Assembly (NCBI GenBank): GCA_036345935.2
Contig: JADWOT020001637.1
Span: 1-64,000, forward strand
Direction of reading: 5' to 3'
Length of the DNA stretch: 64,000 nucleotides
Source of the DNA: Taenia hydatigena
Lineage: Eukaryota > Platyhelminthes > Cestoda > Cyclophyllidea > Taeniidae
The first letter of the stretch is position 1. The number at the start of each line of letters is the position of its first letter. The translations under genes and the position numbers were made by a program. This document shows, piece by piece, positions 1 to 11,638 of this stretch. The notes under the pieces are model-generated. The model searched no databases. It worked only from the letters and a program-made list of their open reading frames with translations, and was not told the DNA's origin.

Positions 1-1790
1 CTCACTCTCCTTTTGCCGCTTATTGCAATGGTTGTAGTATGTACGTATGGTGCGCCAAGTGCCACTAGCAAATCTACCCGATATACACTAAAATGTGGCC
101 ACGGCATAAGTTGGCAGTCTATGTCGCCTTACATTAGACTACTTGGACTTTCCTGCCTTATTCATCTCGACCCACACCTTTTATTAGGTTCGGACACATT
201 CATTGACTGGCAGGTGTTTGTTCTAGCACACATTCATTGCCGCAGCATAACTTCCTATAAATGGATGCATTTGACTAACAGAAACACAACTTCTTGCTTT
301 AACAACCAACGATGGTCACATTGTTAAGGAACTGGTGCGATTGGGTTGTGCATAGCAGTAAGAATAGCCTAATGTGCCGAGTCCTACAGTTCTCCTCTTT
401 ATCCAGTTGTCACCAAAATTATGGAAGGAAGGGGAAGGTGGTAGAGCTTAACATCGATTGTTGCGTACTCTGAAGTACTATTTGCTTTGAATTCTTATCA
501 TTCGATGTGTGCTAGATTCCATGCTAATTAGGTGGGTTTTGATTTGACGTGTTTTATTTTTGATTACACAGCCAAACCTCTCACCCTTTGAGGTCATGTG
601 ACAGATGGAGGGACACGCGTTGCGCCCAACGTCCACCAAGTTACGCAGATACATCTGCCTTTTGTAGGTATTTCTTAATGCATGTCATCAACAACTCGAC
701 ACAAATTCACCGGTCAGGTGGGATTGCACACAATGTTGCTATTTTTTGCTTACTCTAGTTTTATTGCTCCAGACTGCTGTGCCATGAACTCGGAGGTGTC
801 CGATTCTGCGTGTTACAGGATGGCGAAGATGCAAACAGACCAGATTTCAAATTTCGGAGTATGCAGAAGTCTCAGACTGACTAGCTTGCTAACTGGCTGT
901 AAACATCATTATCATTGCTCAGTCCTCGAGTTTCGTAATAGATGATCGCTCAGAGCTGTGGACGACTTTTCAAGCTTGAGCCCTAGATACCGCTGTGCTG
1001 ACATGAATTCAAGTTTAGCGATGACTAGTTGTCATCCTTCATGAGTCTGACTCATGTCCACGACAGTCTCAGGAGGTATTCTTGTTTTATAGGAGACTCG
1101 CGTGTGAAAGCTCTATCGGCAACGCTGCGTTGACTTCTTCCTCGTCGGAAACTTTCCAAAAACAGTAAGAAGAGGAGCTACGAGTGAGGTAGTAGCAAGA
1201 GATGTCTTCACATCCACATTCTCAGATGCCGCCAATCGATACAACTCTTTCTTATTCACTCACATTTGCCTTCCCATGCAGACAATTGGTGTGGTAGAGA
1301 ACAATACTTCGAAGCCTTGCATCTCTTTTGGGTTGACTCCTCACATTTCTCCTTTTCTCTGCTTCATTTTTAGTGCCTGGCTATGTTATGCCTCTCAGTT
1401 AGGAAGATACACTCATTATTTAATCTTGGCGGAATGTTCCTCTTGTTCTTGAAATCCGGTTAGGGCTTGGGTTTGGTTGCAGCGCCCGCTGGTAGGGTGT
1501 CAGGATTACTACCTAGGCGAGTTGATGTGAGTACTGGCTTGCGCCCTCTCGAAATGGAACCAGAAGTCCGCAAGTTATTACTAGACTCGAGGCACTGGTT
1601 GAGTAGATCACATTGCAGCACTTTATCACTTTTTGGGGCAAATATGGCATTAAGGAAAGGGATTTCGCGGTGCCACAGTTAGCAGTCGCAGATTCATAGC
1701 AACTTCACAGGTCAAAATAGAGCCAAAAAAAAACATGTTTAACCGGCAGCTGTCAAGTTTTGTAGAAATGGCTGCAAAACACAATGAGGT
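1..1790 (+). repeat. Dispersed repeat R1, copy A (left palindrome arm)
   Basis: This stretch matches two other parts of the window: inverted at about 6.68-8.62 kb (copy B) and direct at about 21.16-23.20 kb (copy C). Landmarks shared by all three are a segment around 100-130 (cataagttggcagtct), one at 941-957 (gatgatcgctcagagct) and one at 1490-1502 (tagggtgtcagga). The match with copy C runs on to about 1790; copy A starts before the window. Copies differ by many substitutions and small indels, so they are old. On the opposite strand a short frame is shared by the copies (the motif ARRHRLPTYA in copy B), with stops in copy A. No transposase or reverse transcriptase was recognised. It may be an unclassified mobile element or a segmental duplication. 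Confidence 0.75.
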
Positions 1791-2393
1791 GATAATGAAA
1801 TCGACTTTCTAGAAGGAATTCGTCGAGATATAGACACAAATTCACCTACTGCACTTGTCAAAAATTGAACTTCACGTGTTATCTATAATGTGTTTCAGTA
1901 AGTATTTGCATTGCTGAAAACGGAATTTCGGAACCTTTCTAACCTACCTTTAACAATCAATGAAAATTTGAACACTTCAATAACTGAGATTTTATAGAAA
2001 ACTCCATTTGACTCTAGCATTGTGAAAGACCAATCCCATTTGAGTCCATGTGCTAAAAAATACATTTAGCCCATTTGGCTGACAACTCGGTTAACTTATC
2101 AGCTTTACGGCCTATTTGTTAATGGGTACAGTTACTTATGACCAGCCCATCAACCTCCATTAGTTTCGGGTTCAAGGCGACTTCCATCGAAAGAACAGGA
2201 AGCAAATGCAGTTTGCAGTCAGACGATGAGGCAAAAGTAGGGAGGTTCAAAAAGCAAATTAATCGTCATAACACAGAGTCACCTAAACCGCAATTTGAAA
2301 AAATCACCTAACCCGCCCCCCCCCACCTCTTTCATAAATTGACACGATTAAGACTCCCGAGTTTTATTCATCTGACCCGTAATCTTAGACTTT

Positions 2394-2417
2394 ATTGGCT
2401 CTCATGGTTTATAAATA
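2394..2417 (+). promoter_or_regulatory. Putative CCAAT/TATA core promoter of NK2-A
   Basis: ATTGG (inverted CCAAT box) lies at 2394-2398 and TTATAAATA at 2409-2417, about 55-65 bases before the start codon at 2473. The same two elements, in the same order and spacing, are kept upstream of the inverted paralogue at 6242-6268. The conservation supports a promoter role; the transcription start is not visible. Confidence 0.45.
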
Positions 2418-2472
2418 CAGTACGTAATTCAGTCATGGAAACGGTGCAGAACTGTGTGGACACCTTTTCATC

Positions 2473-4283
2473 ATGTCCAACTTTACAGTGAGAAAACTTC
2501 TGGACCTCCCCGATCCTGAGCATCCTCAACATCTGGCAAAGCTGCAAACAAACGGTATTTTCTATCAAATTGCTTTATCACTCTTTACGTACCGCCTTGT
2601 TTGCATGCATATGTACCTCAAGCTTTTGTTTTTTTTTGCCACTTTTCGCTTATCGGTTATCATGAGCTGAAGTTGAACTCATTTGCTGTCCTTTGTAGCT
2701 GCCCTTATCTGTAGCCACAGTAACATACTAAGTGTAGAAGAAACTCTACATCATTTATTCAGGCACGTTTATTTTCTTATTTACACACCGGTCAGGGTTG
2801 GCATTGGAGAACTGCTTCGCAGCGCTTCTCACCGGTGGCATTGCGATTGTCAACCATCGTGAAGCCGTTCCAACAACCACGTATTTGCATCCAGTCGAGC
2901 CAGCAGGGCTAAGGCCAAACAGGATCCAAAATAGTGCACTCGGTGTAAATAAGCCCCCGACGCAAATAAATGTAGAGATGACATGTTCTCATTCCACTCG
3001 CTTCGCTTTTACAGGCAAACCGAATACGGAGGACCAAGTTGTACTCGAGGGAGGGACAAACTCGGATCCCCAACAATTAGCCGTATCGGCTTTGTTACCA
3101 ACCGTGCAAATGCAGTTGGAACAGGCAACACCTCCTTCGTCACAAAAAGCGGAGAAGATAGTCTCTGCTCTGACTAAACCTTCAGTATTTTCAATAACCA
3201 ACTCCCTTTTTATGCATTTGATACAGACCAATAATGAGGACAAACAAACGCAGCTGAATTCTTTGCCACCAAAATGGCGAAAAATTGATGAGATCACTTC
3301 CAATGAAGCAGATGTCTTAGAGGCGACGCCTGTATTTCCACCACGCAGTACTCACTTCGCTAGCCCTCCAAAGCCTGAACTACAACAGACGTCCTGCATC
3401 GACATGTCTTTACTTCCACACCACGATGGAAGCTCAGGTCAACCTCAATCTACTACTACGTTGCCGCCCTTCTCAACAACTAACCCACTCTTATTTGACA
3501 CCTCGTCAATGTTACGTCAACTGCTGCTACCACAGGTGCAACGGCCGTTCCCGTCGCCAAGCACGTGTCGACAACCTTCGGCAAACGTCTCCTCAATTCC
3601 AGATTTCTTTCTCCTCCAGCAACCTACTGACACCGGATCCATGCCTGATTCAACAAACTGCACTACAACGTCATCCACAGAGCAAGCTCAGATACGTCAG
3701 ACAGTATCTGAGGCACAAAGGCAAGACAGCCGCAGGGTGTCCTTCACCTCGTACCAAATCGGCGAGATGATGAGATGCTTCAACAGCGAAAACCACCTCT
3801 ATATGCAGGAACGCAAAGAACTGGCGCGTCGCATCAACTTGAATGAGGATCAGGTTAGTCGAGCAATAGGGTGCTAAATGAACTCGTTTAATAGACAGCT
3901 ATCAGTGCATAGCAATTAATTGCCTACAATTGAGTCGTCTAGCTTCGTCATTCTTGTGACTTTTCTGTTAGTTTATGGAGTGGTTCCGAAATCAGCGCTA
4001 CGGAACGAAGAGAGCCGATGGAAAAATATCTGGCAACGAGACATCTGTGGCACAGCCAAAGGTTTGTGACATGGAGAGAAGCATCCCATCAACCGACTCG
4101 TGCGACAGCGGCCCCAGTGAAAGCTTCAGAACCACTGAAAGCTCCCAATCGCAAAAGGAGCTTCAACATATCATAATGCTATTGGAGCAACCTCTTTCAG
4201 GAGAAGGTGGTGATGTGTTGTCGAGGCAAAAGCGGCGATTTAGGGCGCTAGCGGAGTGGTTGGAAAAAAAAGCTTGCTGCTGA
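2473..4283 (+). CDS. NK2-class homeobox gene, left copy (NK2-A)
   Basis: Predicted nuclear transcription factor. Exon 1 (2473-2554) starts at ATG and encodes an NK2 TN/eh1-like motif, NFTVRKLLDLPDP, known in the family as a Groucho-corepressor site. Exon 2 (3015-3853) begins after a tttacag acceptor, is in matching phase, and encodes a Ser/Thr/Pro-rich linker and homeodomain residues 1-44 (RRVSFTSYQIGEMMRCF onward). Exon 3 (3972-4283) encodes helix 3, FMEWFRNQRYGTKR, and an acidic Ser-rich tail. The sum is 1233 bases, 410 residues. W48, F49, N51, R53 and the NK2-typical Y54 are present. Positions 45, 46, 47 and 50 are F, M, E and R, unusual for the class. A further exon-like block at 2699-2874 aligns with exon 1b of the inverted paralogue but carries TGA at 2860-2862, so this copy must skip it to stay open. 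The class assignment is firm; splicing is predicted. Confidence 0.8.
2699..2874 (+). pseudogene. Decayed exon 1b of NK2-A
   Basis: After the acceptor ctttgtag this block stays in the reading phase of exon 1. It encodes a helical stretch (motifs EETLHHLFRHVYFL and GIGELLRSASHR) that aligns with the intact block of the inverted paralogue at 5828-6015 (DKALHYFFTHIF, DIGKLLYNTLYR). A TGA at 2860-2862 interrupts it in this copy. Conservation at the protein level argues that it was a true coding exon. It may now be skipped or may end a short isoform. Confidence 0.5.
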
Positions 4284-4556
4284 AACAGGCCAAAAGCAGG
4301 ATAGTGAAGACGAGGACATGAGGAAATATGTGCTTGCCATCATGACATGCCATATGGACATAAAGTTAGAATAGCAAAACATCATCACCACAGCCACTTC
4401 ATGAAAGGCAGCCAAGGACGGTCCGCAGACGCTTCTTAGAGAAAGCGAATAACTTGTTTTGTCAGCTCTACATACTTCTTTGTGATTTCGTCTTCACCAT
4501 GCTAATTTTGGTCTGTATCAGTAGCAAGCTGATTTTCAAACCACCCTGCCAGCGCC

Positions 4557-6194
4557 CTAAGTAGCTGACTGCCACGACAGCATATCACCACCTTCTGCTG
4601 AAGGGACTTGCTCCGATTGTACTACTGTCTGTTGGGACTCCCGTTGTGATCGAGAGCTCACAGTAGTTCCTAAGCTTTCACGGAGGCTACTGTCGTACGA
4701 GTCCGTTGATGAGGCACTTCTGTCCATGTCACGAACCATAGGCTGTGCAACAGGTGCCTCATTGCCGAAAATTTTCCCGCCGGCCTTTTTTGTTATGTAA
4801 CGTTGGTTTTGGAACCATGTCTTAACCTAACAGAAAAGTCAAAATTATGGCAATTACAGACGACACAATAAAAGTTGTCTATTATACAAGTTCACTTAAC
4901 ACCTTAACGCTTGACCAACCTGAGTTTCCGTCAGATTAATGCGCCGCGCCAGATCTTCGCATTCACTCCTACTGATGTAGTTGTTCTCTTTAAAGTGCCT
5001 CATCATCTCATTAATTTGGAAGGGCGTGAAGAGAACTCTGCGTTTACCAAGTCGTTGTGCCTCAGATACTGTCTGGCATACCTGAGGCTGTTCTGCGGCT
5101 GGTGTTGTAGAGGAGTTTGCTGCATCAGGCATAGATGCAGTGGCAGCAAGTTGTTTGAGAAGAGAGTAGTCTGGGATTGAGAAGACGTTTGTTGGAAGGT
5201 GTTGTCGCATGCTTGGTGGTGTGGACGGTCTTTGCACTTGGGATTGTAGCAGCCGTTGACTTAGCTTTGACAAGATGTAAATTAATAGCGAGATCAATGT
5301 TGAGAAGATCGGTGACGTAGTGGTAGTTTGAGGTTGGTCTGAGCTTCTGCCTTGTTTTGGAGACGAAGACAAGTCAATGCAGGACGTCTGTGGCAGTACA
5401 GGCTTTGAAGGGCTAATGGGCTGCGGACTGCGTGGGGGAAATGAAGACACTGCTCCTACGACATCCCATCCATTAGAAGTAGCCTCATCAAGTTTCAGCC
5501 GTTTTGGTGGCGGCGGATTTAGTAGGGTTTGCTCGTCTTCATCATTGGTCTGTGACGAACACACTAAGGGAGCCGAGACTGTTTCTTCCACCTTTTGTGA
5601 CGTGGAGGGTGTTTCGTGTTCCACTTGCTGTCGATGAGGCTAATTGTTGGAGATGCGAGTTTGTCTCTCTCCCAGGCACGGGTGGGCATCCCGTATTTGG
5701 TACACCTGTCAAAGCAAAACGACTGGGATAAGAACACGAGCACCTGAATGTAACTAAGTGGTAGCTCCACTTTAATTGGGTCAAGAGTTTATTCATGAAA
5801 TTGGGTCCTGATTGACCCCAATTCTACGTGACCGTTGGGATGGCTTCGCAATGGTTGAAAATAGTAAGGGCACCGATATAAAGTATTGTACAAAAGTTTT
5901 CCAATGTCGGCTCTGACCAGCGTATAAAAGGGAAAAATGTGCGTGAAGAAGTAGTGTAGAGCTTTATCTACAGTAAGTGCGTCAGGTATGTCACTGTGGC
6001 TGTAGAAATGAGCAGCTGCAGGGGAAAACAAATGAATCCAGCTTCAACACATGGGGACCAATGGACGTAATGTGGTGCTGACGGTACAAAAGCTAGAGAT
6101 ACAAAGGTATGCAAACAAAGGAAAACATAAAGAGTGATAAAATAACTTGATAGACAATACCATTTGCTAGCTGTCTGTCTGTAAGGTTAGGCAT
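4557..6194 (-). CDS. NK2-class homeobox gene, right copy (NK2-B)
   Basis: Inverted paralogue of NK2-A. A four-exon model keeps one open frame: exon 1 (6161-6194, ATG), exon 1b (5828-6015), exon 2 (4920-5627, after a cgacag acceptor) and exon 3 (4557-4826). Phases agree at every junction and the total is 1200 bases, 399 residues. Exon 1 has lost 48 bases, exactly 16 codons, relative to NK2-A, which removes the core of the TN repressor motif. The homeodomain is more canonical: RRVLFTPFQINEMM, then helix 3 VKTWFQNQRYITKK with Q50, N51, R53 and Y54. The intron sits between residues 44 and 45, as in NK2-A. Joining exon 1 straight to the site homologous to NK2-A exon 2 (acceptor near 5709) would shift frame because of a deletion of about 20 bases, so exon 1b seems required here. 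The C-terminus is shortened by a one-base deletion near the stop at 4557. Confidence 0.75.
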
Positions 6195-6241
6195 TATGAA
6201 TTTGTGATCATGCAAATTTGCGCTCTTGACTGAATTACTTA

Positions 6242-6268
6242 CCATATTTATGGACTACGGGAACCAAT
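6242..6268 (-). promoter_or_regulatory. Putative CCAAT/TATA core promoter of NK2-B
   Basis: On the minus strand ATTGG (6264-6268) is followed by CATAAATATGG (6242-6252), about 50-60 bases before the start at 6194. The order and spacing match those upstream of the left copy, so the duplication carried its promoter with it. Confidence 0.4.
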
Positions 6269-6679
6269 AAAATCTCTAATGCGGGTCAGACCAATAGGAT
6301 TCGTAAGTCTTTAGTTGTGCCGATTGTTTTAGAGGGGGATGGATTACGTGAATTTTTAAATTTTGTTCTAAGGGACTCTGTATTTTGACGCTTAATTTGC
6401 TTTTACTTAGGATCTACCTACTTTCGTCTCTTCGTCTGACTGTAATTTGCACTTTTTTTCTGTCCTCTTAATGAAGTCTTTTAAAAGCCAGAACGAGTAA
6501 AGTTTGATGAGTGGGTTACCATCAGCTGTACGCATTGATGAATGAGATGGAAAGATACAAATTAATCAAGCTGTCACTTGAATGGGTAAACAAACTTTTT
6601 GTTGAAATATGAATTCAAATTGAATCGCTCTATTACGATACTGAGACAAGGAGGGTAAAAAGGCCCCAAAATCTGTTCT

Positions 6680-8620
6680 TATTAATGCAAAGCTTTACTG
6701 AAACCCAACCTAGCACTCACATAAACCTGCCCAGGTGTCACTCCTGGCACCCTATCACCGAGCGCTAAAACCAGCACCAAGTCCCAACTTGATCTTCAGA
6801 AAAAGAGATACCTTCTGCCAAAATTAGATAACAGAGTGTTTTTTCTAGGTGAGAGGCGCAGATTAGAGGAAGGATAGAAAAATTAGGTAAGACAAGGAGC
6901 AAATATGAAAGAAATGCAAGCTCTTTAATACCATTGTAAATGGAAAAAGAGAGTTGTTTCGAAATGTGACATCTGACAATGTGGGTGTGAAAGCATCTCT
7001 AGCCACTACTTTGCACGTAACTCCTCTTCGTACTGCTTACGGAAACAGTGCCCGGTAAGGGAGGATTCCAAACAGTGCTGTAGATAGAGCTGTCACACGT
7101 TAATCGTGACAAAACAACAACCCTCAATGAGGTCATGTCATGCTCAATCGTTTGACATGAGTCTGACTCATAAGGGATGACATCTAATCGTCGCACGACT
7201 TGTATTCATTTAAGCACAACAGTATCCACGACTTTAGCCTGATTAGTCGTCTACAGCACTAAGCGATCATCTATCACGAAACTCGAGGGCTGAGCAAAGA
7301 TGGTGATATTCGCAGCCAATTATCAAATTATCCATTCTGAGGCTTCTGCATACTCAAACATTCAAAGTGAGGTCTGTCTGCGGCATTGCCACCCTGTAGC
7401 ACGCAGAATCGGATACCTCCGAGGTTATGGTACAGCGGTCAGAGTCATGCGAATCACAACAGCAAATACAACACCTCAGTCTCAGTGAAGAAGGGTGCGC
7501 AAAAATAACGGTATTGGAGGCATTAACTTACCTGATTGGTGAATTCGGTGCCGGATTTGTTGATGATATAGATGACGAAGTACCCACAAAAGGCAGATGT
7601 GTCTGCGCTACTTTATGGACATAGAGCGCAACGTGTGTCCCTCAATGTGCCACATAACCTCAAGGGGTAGAGAACTTACTGTGTGATCAAAAATCGAAAA
7701 CATCAAATCAGAACTTACACAATTGACATAGAATCTGGCACACTTGGAATGATAAGAATGCGAGGCTAATAATACATCAGAGAACACGATAATCGGCGTT
7801 CAGCTCTACCCCTTCCCCCCCCCCTCCCCCCTTATCTAATTTTGGTGACAACTAGACAGGAAGGTGGAATGAGGTCATCGGCATGCGGAGCCATTCTTGC
7901 CACCATAAACAACCGAATTGCGTCAATTCGTTAGCGATGTGACAGTAATTGGTTGTTAATGCAAGAAATTTCATTTGATCGAGTTAAATGCTTCCATTTG
8001 AATCAAGTTATGCTGCGTGCATAGATGTGTTTTGGAAAGAAGACCAGCCAGCCAATGAATGTGTTCGAACCTGGTGGAAGGTGTGCGTCGAGATGACGAA
8101 GGCAGAAAACCCTGAGTTAGATCATGCAAGGCGACATAGACTGCCAACTTATGCTTTGGTCGCATTGTACCATTTTTGGATAAACTTATTAGTCGCACTT
8201 GGCGCACTTTTACTTGCATACCAAAATTACTGAAATGAGCGACAGAAGGAGGGTGAGAGAGACAGAGCGGGAGGTAGGAATGACGGCGCATACTAGGAAA
8301 ACCGCCTTTTTTAATGCACGTTAGTGTTTTAACCTCTCTGCTGCATTACTTGAGTAGCTGTGCAACTGGGTGGTCGCCAAATTGGAACAATTAGTGATGG
8401 TTCCAGGTCGTGGGCATTCCAACGGACTCCATACGGCTGTTTCGTAAACGTGTCTTTACCTCCTCAGCAGCACATGTCTTAAGGCATTAAAGCAGAGGTT
8501 AGGCATTTGAGTGGCGATTAACATGCTGTTTGAGGAACCCCATGCTACTCCATTTCCTTTCTCATGCCAAACTAACCCCACATTATAAATGGCCACTTCT
8601 CTCCAATGAGAGTAGTGCAC
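6680..8620 (-). repeat. Dispersed repeat R1, copy B (right palindrome arm)
   Basis: Reverse-oriented copy of the repeats at 1-1.79 kb and 21.16-23.20 kb. It extends at the outer end to match copy C, for example the block taatgccttaagacatg at about 8479-8495 against taatgtcaggagacata near 21.29 kb on the other strand. The + strand frame at 7988-8233 is open for 81 codons and contains the conserved stretch CVEMTKAENPELDHARRHR. The function of this frame is unknown. A C-rich tract lies at 7808-7832. Confidence 0.75.
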
Positions 8621-10239
8621 TGGCAGGTCATTTGTAAAAATACAGGTTTGGAATGTTCTCGTGACCGACAGCTAATATCCTCGTTTCATACGCCTTTGCA
8701 TGGTCCACAATAAAGGGGCCATACTTACTCGAGTGGGCATTTGCTGGCTGTGCATTAATAACAATGGGTGGCTACGATGTTTGATCAAGTGAAAGATGGA
8801 GAGACCCACGGTTGACTACTGCTTCGACAGGATTGCAATAGTAGCATACCGATCACTGATGGCATGTAAATAGTTAGACGTGCTTTCTTTTATTAATTGG
8901 AGTTCGAATCGCAACTTTCTGAGGTCTTTTCATCAGCAACTCCATTGTCAAGCACTTTGGCGGAATGAACCTCTAAGACGTGCTGTTAGACCCTCCTATC
9001 TCTAGCTTTTCTGCATTTCGGCAGTGCGTTCCTTGCCCCTTGTTTTAAGGAGAGTCTCAAGGCGTTGCACTTACCTCAACACTTCGCTAGAGCACAAAAA
9101 GCTTTGGCTTTGAGTTATATGGCATCACGAGGAAGTCAATTCAAGCAAGACAGTCGGGTGGGATTTAGGTTCCACGCTCACGAACCCTGTGTTATGTAAA
9201 AGTTTTGTCACCTTAAGAGAACAATAAAATGCCACCTAATTGCTTTCCAACGGTAGAATTTAAATAGTCAACCACACGGCGAACCCTTGCAGTTGTTTAC
9301 ACATGCACTTTCAGCCTGGTCTCCGGGATCACTGACAAATTGGTTGCCACCCAATTGTTGCATCTGTTCGACTCCAACAACCCTCGTCAACCGACACAAA
9401 TGCCAGCAGCTTGAGTAATCCATCAACATAAAATTGGTGCTTTCACCTTGTCTTAGTGGCTATTCATTCAACTGACTAAAGTGCCTCCTTCTTACATGCT
9501 GGTCATTTACAGCTATTCATTTTCCACTACTTGAATGCTTTCTGCAGGCACTGTAGACAGAACCGTCTCGGCCAGCCTCATCTATGCCAGAAAGCTTAGT
9601 CCTCAATACTCTTCTAGGTTTAATATAAAGGAGCATAGCATTATCCCTTTAATTCTTTACTTTATAAGTTCGTTTCGCCCAAACTTTTGAGTACAATACT
9701 GAACAAGTGTAAATCAAATCACAGATCAATTATTAAGTATACTGTTTACCATCCTGCACATTCATCCATCATCCACTTTTTAGGAGATCAATTTGTCCAT
9801 GTCTTTACACTTTCCATCTCTACTCATTCATCACCTCGTTCTTGCTCTTTATCTACTACGTGTGTCGCCGGTCCCTCCATAGTCACTTAGGCGACTGTTA
9901 TTCCTTCGATTCGATGCAGTTTCGGTGCATCGTTCCCAACCTACTTTGCATTTTTAGTTCATCTATAGAAGGACCACCAGTCACATGGGTTCCAGTTTGA
10001 ATGAGTTCATTTATACATTATAATTAACAATTATGAGGGGGACTCAAATTCACTAACTTAGGCTTGACTTCATAGAGATTTGCCAAGTACTCCACACCAT
10101 CACTTCGTAGCGCAATAGCGTTTGCTGCCTCCTGAATGAATGTAATATTTTTATACGGTAGCACCGTTGGACGTTGCGATTCGACAACGGCCCCTTACCG
10201 TTGGGTCTACTGAATAAGACGTCAATGACTTCTTGATAA
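8621..10239. other. Intergenic, nothing recognised
   Basis: No open frame with splice signals or family motif was found on either strand. Base composition is ordinary for the window. Confidence 0.5.
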
Positions 10240-10430
10240 AACACTTACATTAGCTGTTAGAGTAGTGAGACCCCATATCTTTGTTCATCACACATTTAGA
10301 CCACAAATAATGCAGTGTGCTGGAAATAACGTTGTGTTATGAGGGTAACGGTCGAACATGAAAGCATTGTGGCTGGTCAACAGATGAATCGAGGGGTCAG
10401 TGGGTCATGACTAGACCAACTTCCTAGTGA
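10240..10430 (+). repeat. Dispersed repeat R5, copy 1
   Basis: Matches 40,235-40,450 in the same orientation. The clearest shared block is gtgttatgagggtaac followed by a block reading cattgtggctg. No coding potential was seen. Its full extent is unclear because both flanks have diverged. Confidence 0.5.
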
Positions 10431-11638
10431 TCTACGTGCTAACTTGCACCCTTCTTCCACGAAGGCTAAGAATGAATACACCAAAGTTGAAAATGATTAC
10501 ATCACTCAAGTATGTAGTAAGTACACCGCCAGCATCGATTCTGCCCATTCCTAAGTTCGTCCAGTGTGCCCTGGCAGAAAGCAATTTCTGTTACACCCAA
10601 CCACACCTCAAGCTATAGTGATTGCGCTTTGCCGGCCCAACTTCATACATTGCGCATCCATATTCGGCTTTAATAAAATGCACCCGGACAAATTTATCAT
10701 CCGTTTCGTCTAATTATCTTTGTTCAGCAAACCATTACTTCCACAATATTATAATCCTGGCTAATTCGTTCGTCAGGCACTGGACATCCTTTTTGGGCAC
10801 TCCAATCCTTCTTCCAAAATCCGCTCGTCGCGGGCGCTTACAGTGAATAAACTTTTTGGTCTCTAACAGATTCTTCCTCTAATAGAGGATTTTCCACATT
10901 ACGACCTTACAGCGCGCAGCGAAAGCTTTGCAATCATGTAGAGGGCTCTTTACTCCCCGAGCAAGTAATGGCACCATGCATTCCACACCCTAAAATGCAT
11001 CTTCATGCCTCATTTGATGTTTAGCACTGCTGAAAGAGGTAAACTGCGAATATGCCTTGAGTTCTTTGATATAAAAGCTGATTGGTAGCAAGCTGATTCT
11101 TCGAAGTTGTTTAATTTGGACGAGCAATACTTTACTCATTTTTCGGAGCACTCGATCTCGTCTGCTGGAGCGTACTCCACGGAATCCTTCTTTTTAGCTA
11201 CTTGCTAACCTATCAGCAGTAGAACGGCCAAGTAGACGTAAGGCCTAGTTCTTTACAAGGCAAAATCAGCCCAGCGAAAATGATTTGAAGTTGCTGTGAG
11301 AATTAGGAACATTCGTAAATGTGAGCATAGCCAAAAGTAAACGCGTGTAAAGAAAATCCAATTGAGTTCCAGAACCCATAACAAAAATAAACACAAATCT
11401 TAGGATCAAAACCGAAAACCTCCACAGCAAGTGCAAAGGTTTTCACATCCCCCTTCATTCACTCATAAAACTGTGGAATTCTGTAGTTAGGCACAAGCAA
11501 TAGGTTCAGCTACGTGCTAAAATGTCGGGGCACATGCGCAAACACGCACACACTTTTCAGAGGGATAGAAGCTACACGAAAATCACAAGGTATACAAACA
11601 CGTGGCTCAAAGAGAAATGAAGGCAGTAGACCTTCTAT
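10431..11638. other. Intergenic, nothing recognised
   Basis: Short open frames here lack splice context or recognisable motifs. The stretch lies downstream of the small three-exon gene on the minus strand and may hold its 3' untranslated region. Confidence 0.4.

Larger units (their letters stand above)
1..8620. repeat. Large imperfect palindrome containing two convergent homeobox genes
   Basis: The left arm runs from the window start to about 4.36 kb; the right arm runs from about 4.44 kb to about 8.62 kb in reverse orientation. Paired points are 105-129 with 8129-8153, 941-961 with 7251-7271, 1186-1234 with 6965-7013, the promoters (2394-2417 with 6242-6268), helix 3 (3980-4002 with 4800-4820) and a segment just before the spacer (4303-4335 with about 4465-4497). 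The central spacer is roughly 80 bases. Arms differ by substitutions and indels, so this is an old inverted duplication rather than an assembly artefact. Confidence 0.85.

Noticed and set aside
2798..3014. N-terminal extension of the homeobox frame upstream of 3015
   Set aside because: It has no ATG at its beginning and crosses a good acceptor at 3014; exon 1 at 2473 joins in phase at 3015 and supplies the TN motif.
8896..8912. tRNA T-loop-like gagttcgaatcgc
   Set aside because: No cloverleaf could be drawn around it and box A is absent.
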